In this document: positions 63,488 through 64,000 of the stretch, in pieces
How positions within the stretch are numbered: the stretch's first letter is position 1
How the letters are laid out: every line of letters begins with the position of its first letter
Assembly: GCA_030280995.1 (NCBI GenBank)
Contig: JASXTE010000001.1
Span: 1,463,501 to 1,527,500, forward strand
From: Hemileia vastatrix
Lineage: Eukaryota; Basidiomycota; Pucciniomycetes; Pucciniales; Zaghouaniaceae
Direction of reading: 5' to 3'
Length of the DNA: 64,000 bases
Made by a program: the position numbers and the translations under genes
The notes under the pieces: model-generated
The model's input: only the letters and a program-made list of their open reading frames with translations
Database searches by the model: none
What the model was told of the DNA's origin: nothing

Positions 63488-64000
63488 CTAGGCATATATT
63501 CGTTGGTCAAGAATATCACTAAAGCTCAAAAAGATGAAGATTTTTGCTTATGGGACACTCTACCTTCCTTTAATTCTTTTCTTGCTCTTTGACTCAAAAA
63601 GCTCTGTAATAAGGCATTTGAAAAAAATCATGAACTTGCAACCAAAGTTGGAATACTGAATTGGTGTGAATCCGAATGGGAAGATATCAGCCACAAATAT
63701 CTTTTATTTTCTAATGTTATTATCACTCATTCAGGATTCCACAAAAGGATTCATATTGATAGGAATGATGCCAATTTTCTTACTTTTGGTATATTCTCAT
63801 ATATCAATCCGATAACTGGCCACCCAATACCATCTCCAGCTAAAATCAAAGGACATGGTTTATATTTTCCAGACCACCGGTGCATCATTGATTTTAGTTT
63901 GGGAAATGGTATCATCAAAACTATTTGGAATTCATCTAAGGATAATCATCAAACGACCAAAGCTCCTCCTGGTTTGGAATCCTGTCAAGATTTCACACAT
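63488..64000 (+). pseudogene. Tet/JBP-like 2OG-Fe(II) oxygenase fragment, runs off the window
   Basis: One frame, open from 63488 to the window end apart from TGA 63590. After an N-terminal helical part comes HKRIHIDRND at about 63743, where HxD is the usual iron-binding pair of 2-oxoglutarate oxygenases. Then LTFGIFSYINPITGHPI, GHGLYFPDHRCIIDFSLGNGIIKTIWNS and HQTTKAPP. This series resembles the Tet/JBP-like oxygenase domains that are abundant in basidiomycetes, often near DNA transposons; relatives act on 5-methylcytosine or thymine in DNA. The distal His and Arg may lie beyond the window. The single stop suggests a pseudogene, or an exon edge. Confidence 0.65.

Noticed and set aside
1..64000. 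tRNA or rRNA genes
   Set aside because: None seen by eye; the tRNA-like words are primer binding sites of retrotransposons.

Overview
The window is an AT-rich, transposon-packed stretch of a fungal nuclear genome. The best fit is a rust-type basidiomycete (Pucciniales). This is inferred from the style of the Ty3/gypsy and Ty1/copia proteins, short 60-80 nt GTAAGT introns, a spliced PIF/Harbinger transposase and a Tet/JBP-like 2OG-Fe(II) oxygenase fragment. No ordinary host gene is convincing.

Layout. Positions 1-55973 are nested LTR retrotransposons. Old gypsy element A (1-2165 and 15289-19973) is split by giant gypsy B (2166-15288, about 13.1 kb, LTRs about 1.1-1.2 kb, short target duplication ACGC). 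Gypsy C lies at 19974-32995. A minus-strand gypsy E (32996-35196 and 53536-55973) is split by gypsy D (35197-53535). D is itself split in its protease gene by a Ty1/copia element (38821-43969, target duplication GTTTG). Positions 55974-64000 hold rearranged LTR-like repeats, a small membrane-protein ORF, a Harbinger transposase pseudogene and the start of an oxygenase pseudogene.

Gypsy organisation. Order is LTR, tRNA-Lys-type primer site, gag, protease, a variable linker, RT-RNase H, integrase, then 2-3 kb of non-coding DNA and antisense genes before the polypurine tract and 3' LTR. B is best preserved: intact gag, and pol in one frame with a few stops. C, D and A are more decayed.

What stands out. 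(1) Every gypsy element carries one or two genes on the strand opposite gag-pol, in the 3' third. They encode a Cys-rich C-x2-C-x6-C ... C-x2-C-x6-C domain, a Ser/Pro-rich linker and a helical tail, with short introns. (2) The 3' non-coding part, and also the pol linker, is sown with about sixty copies of a small hairpin: a 4-bp stem whose two arms change together (CCTC/GAGG, GGTC/GACC, AGTC/GACT, ACTC/GAGT, CATC/GATG), a 6-nt loop, and a constant tail TAAACTG. (3) Larger hairpins beside it also show paired stem changes between copies. Together these look like a conserved structured RNA or DNA system linked to an antisense DNA-binding-type protein. That link is inference from sequence only. 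All alignments, counts and identities here were made by eye.
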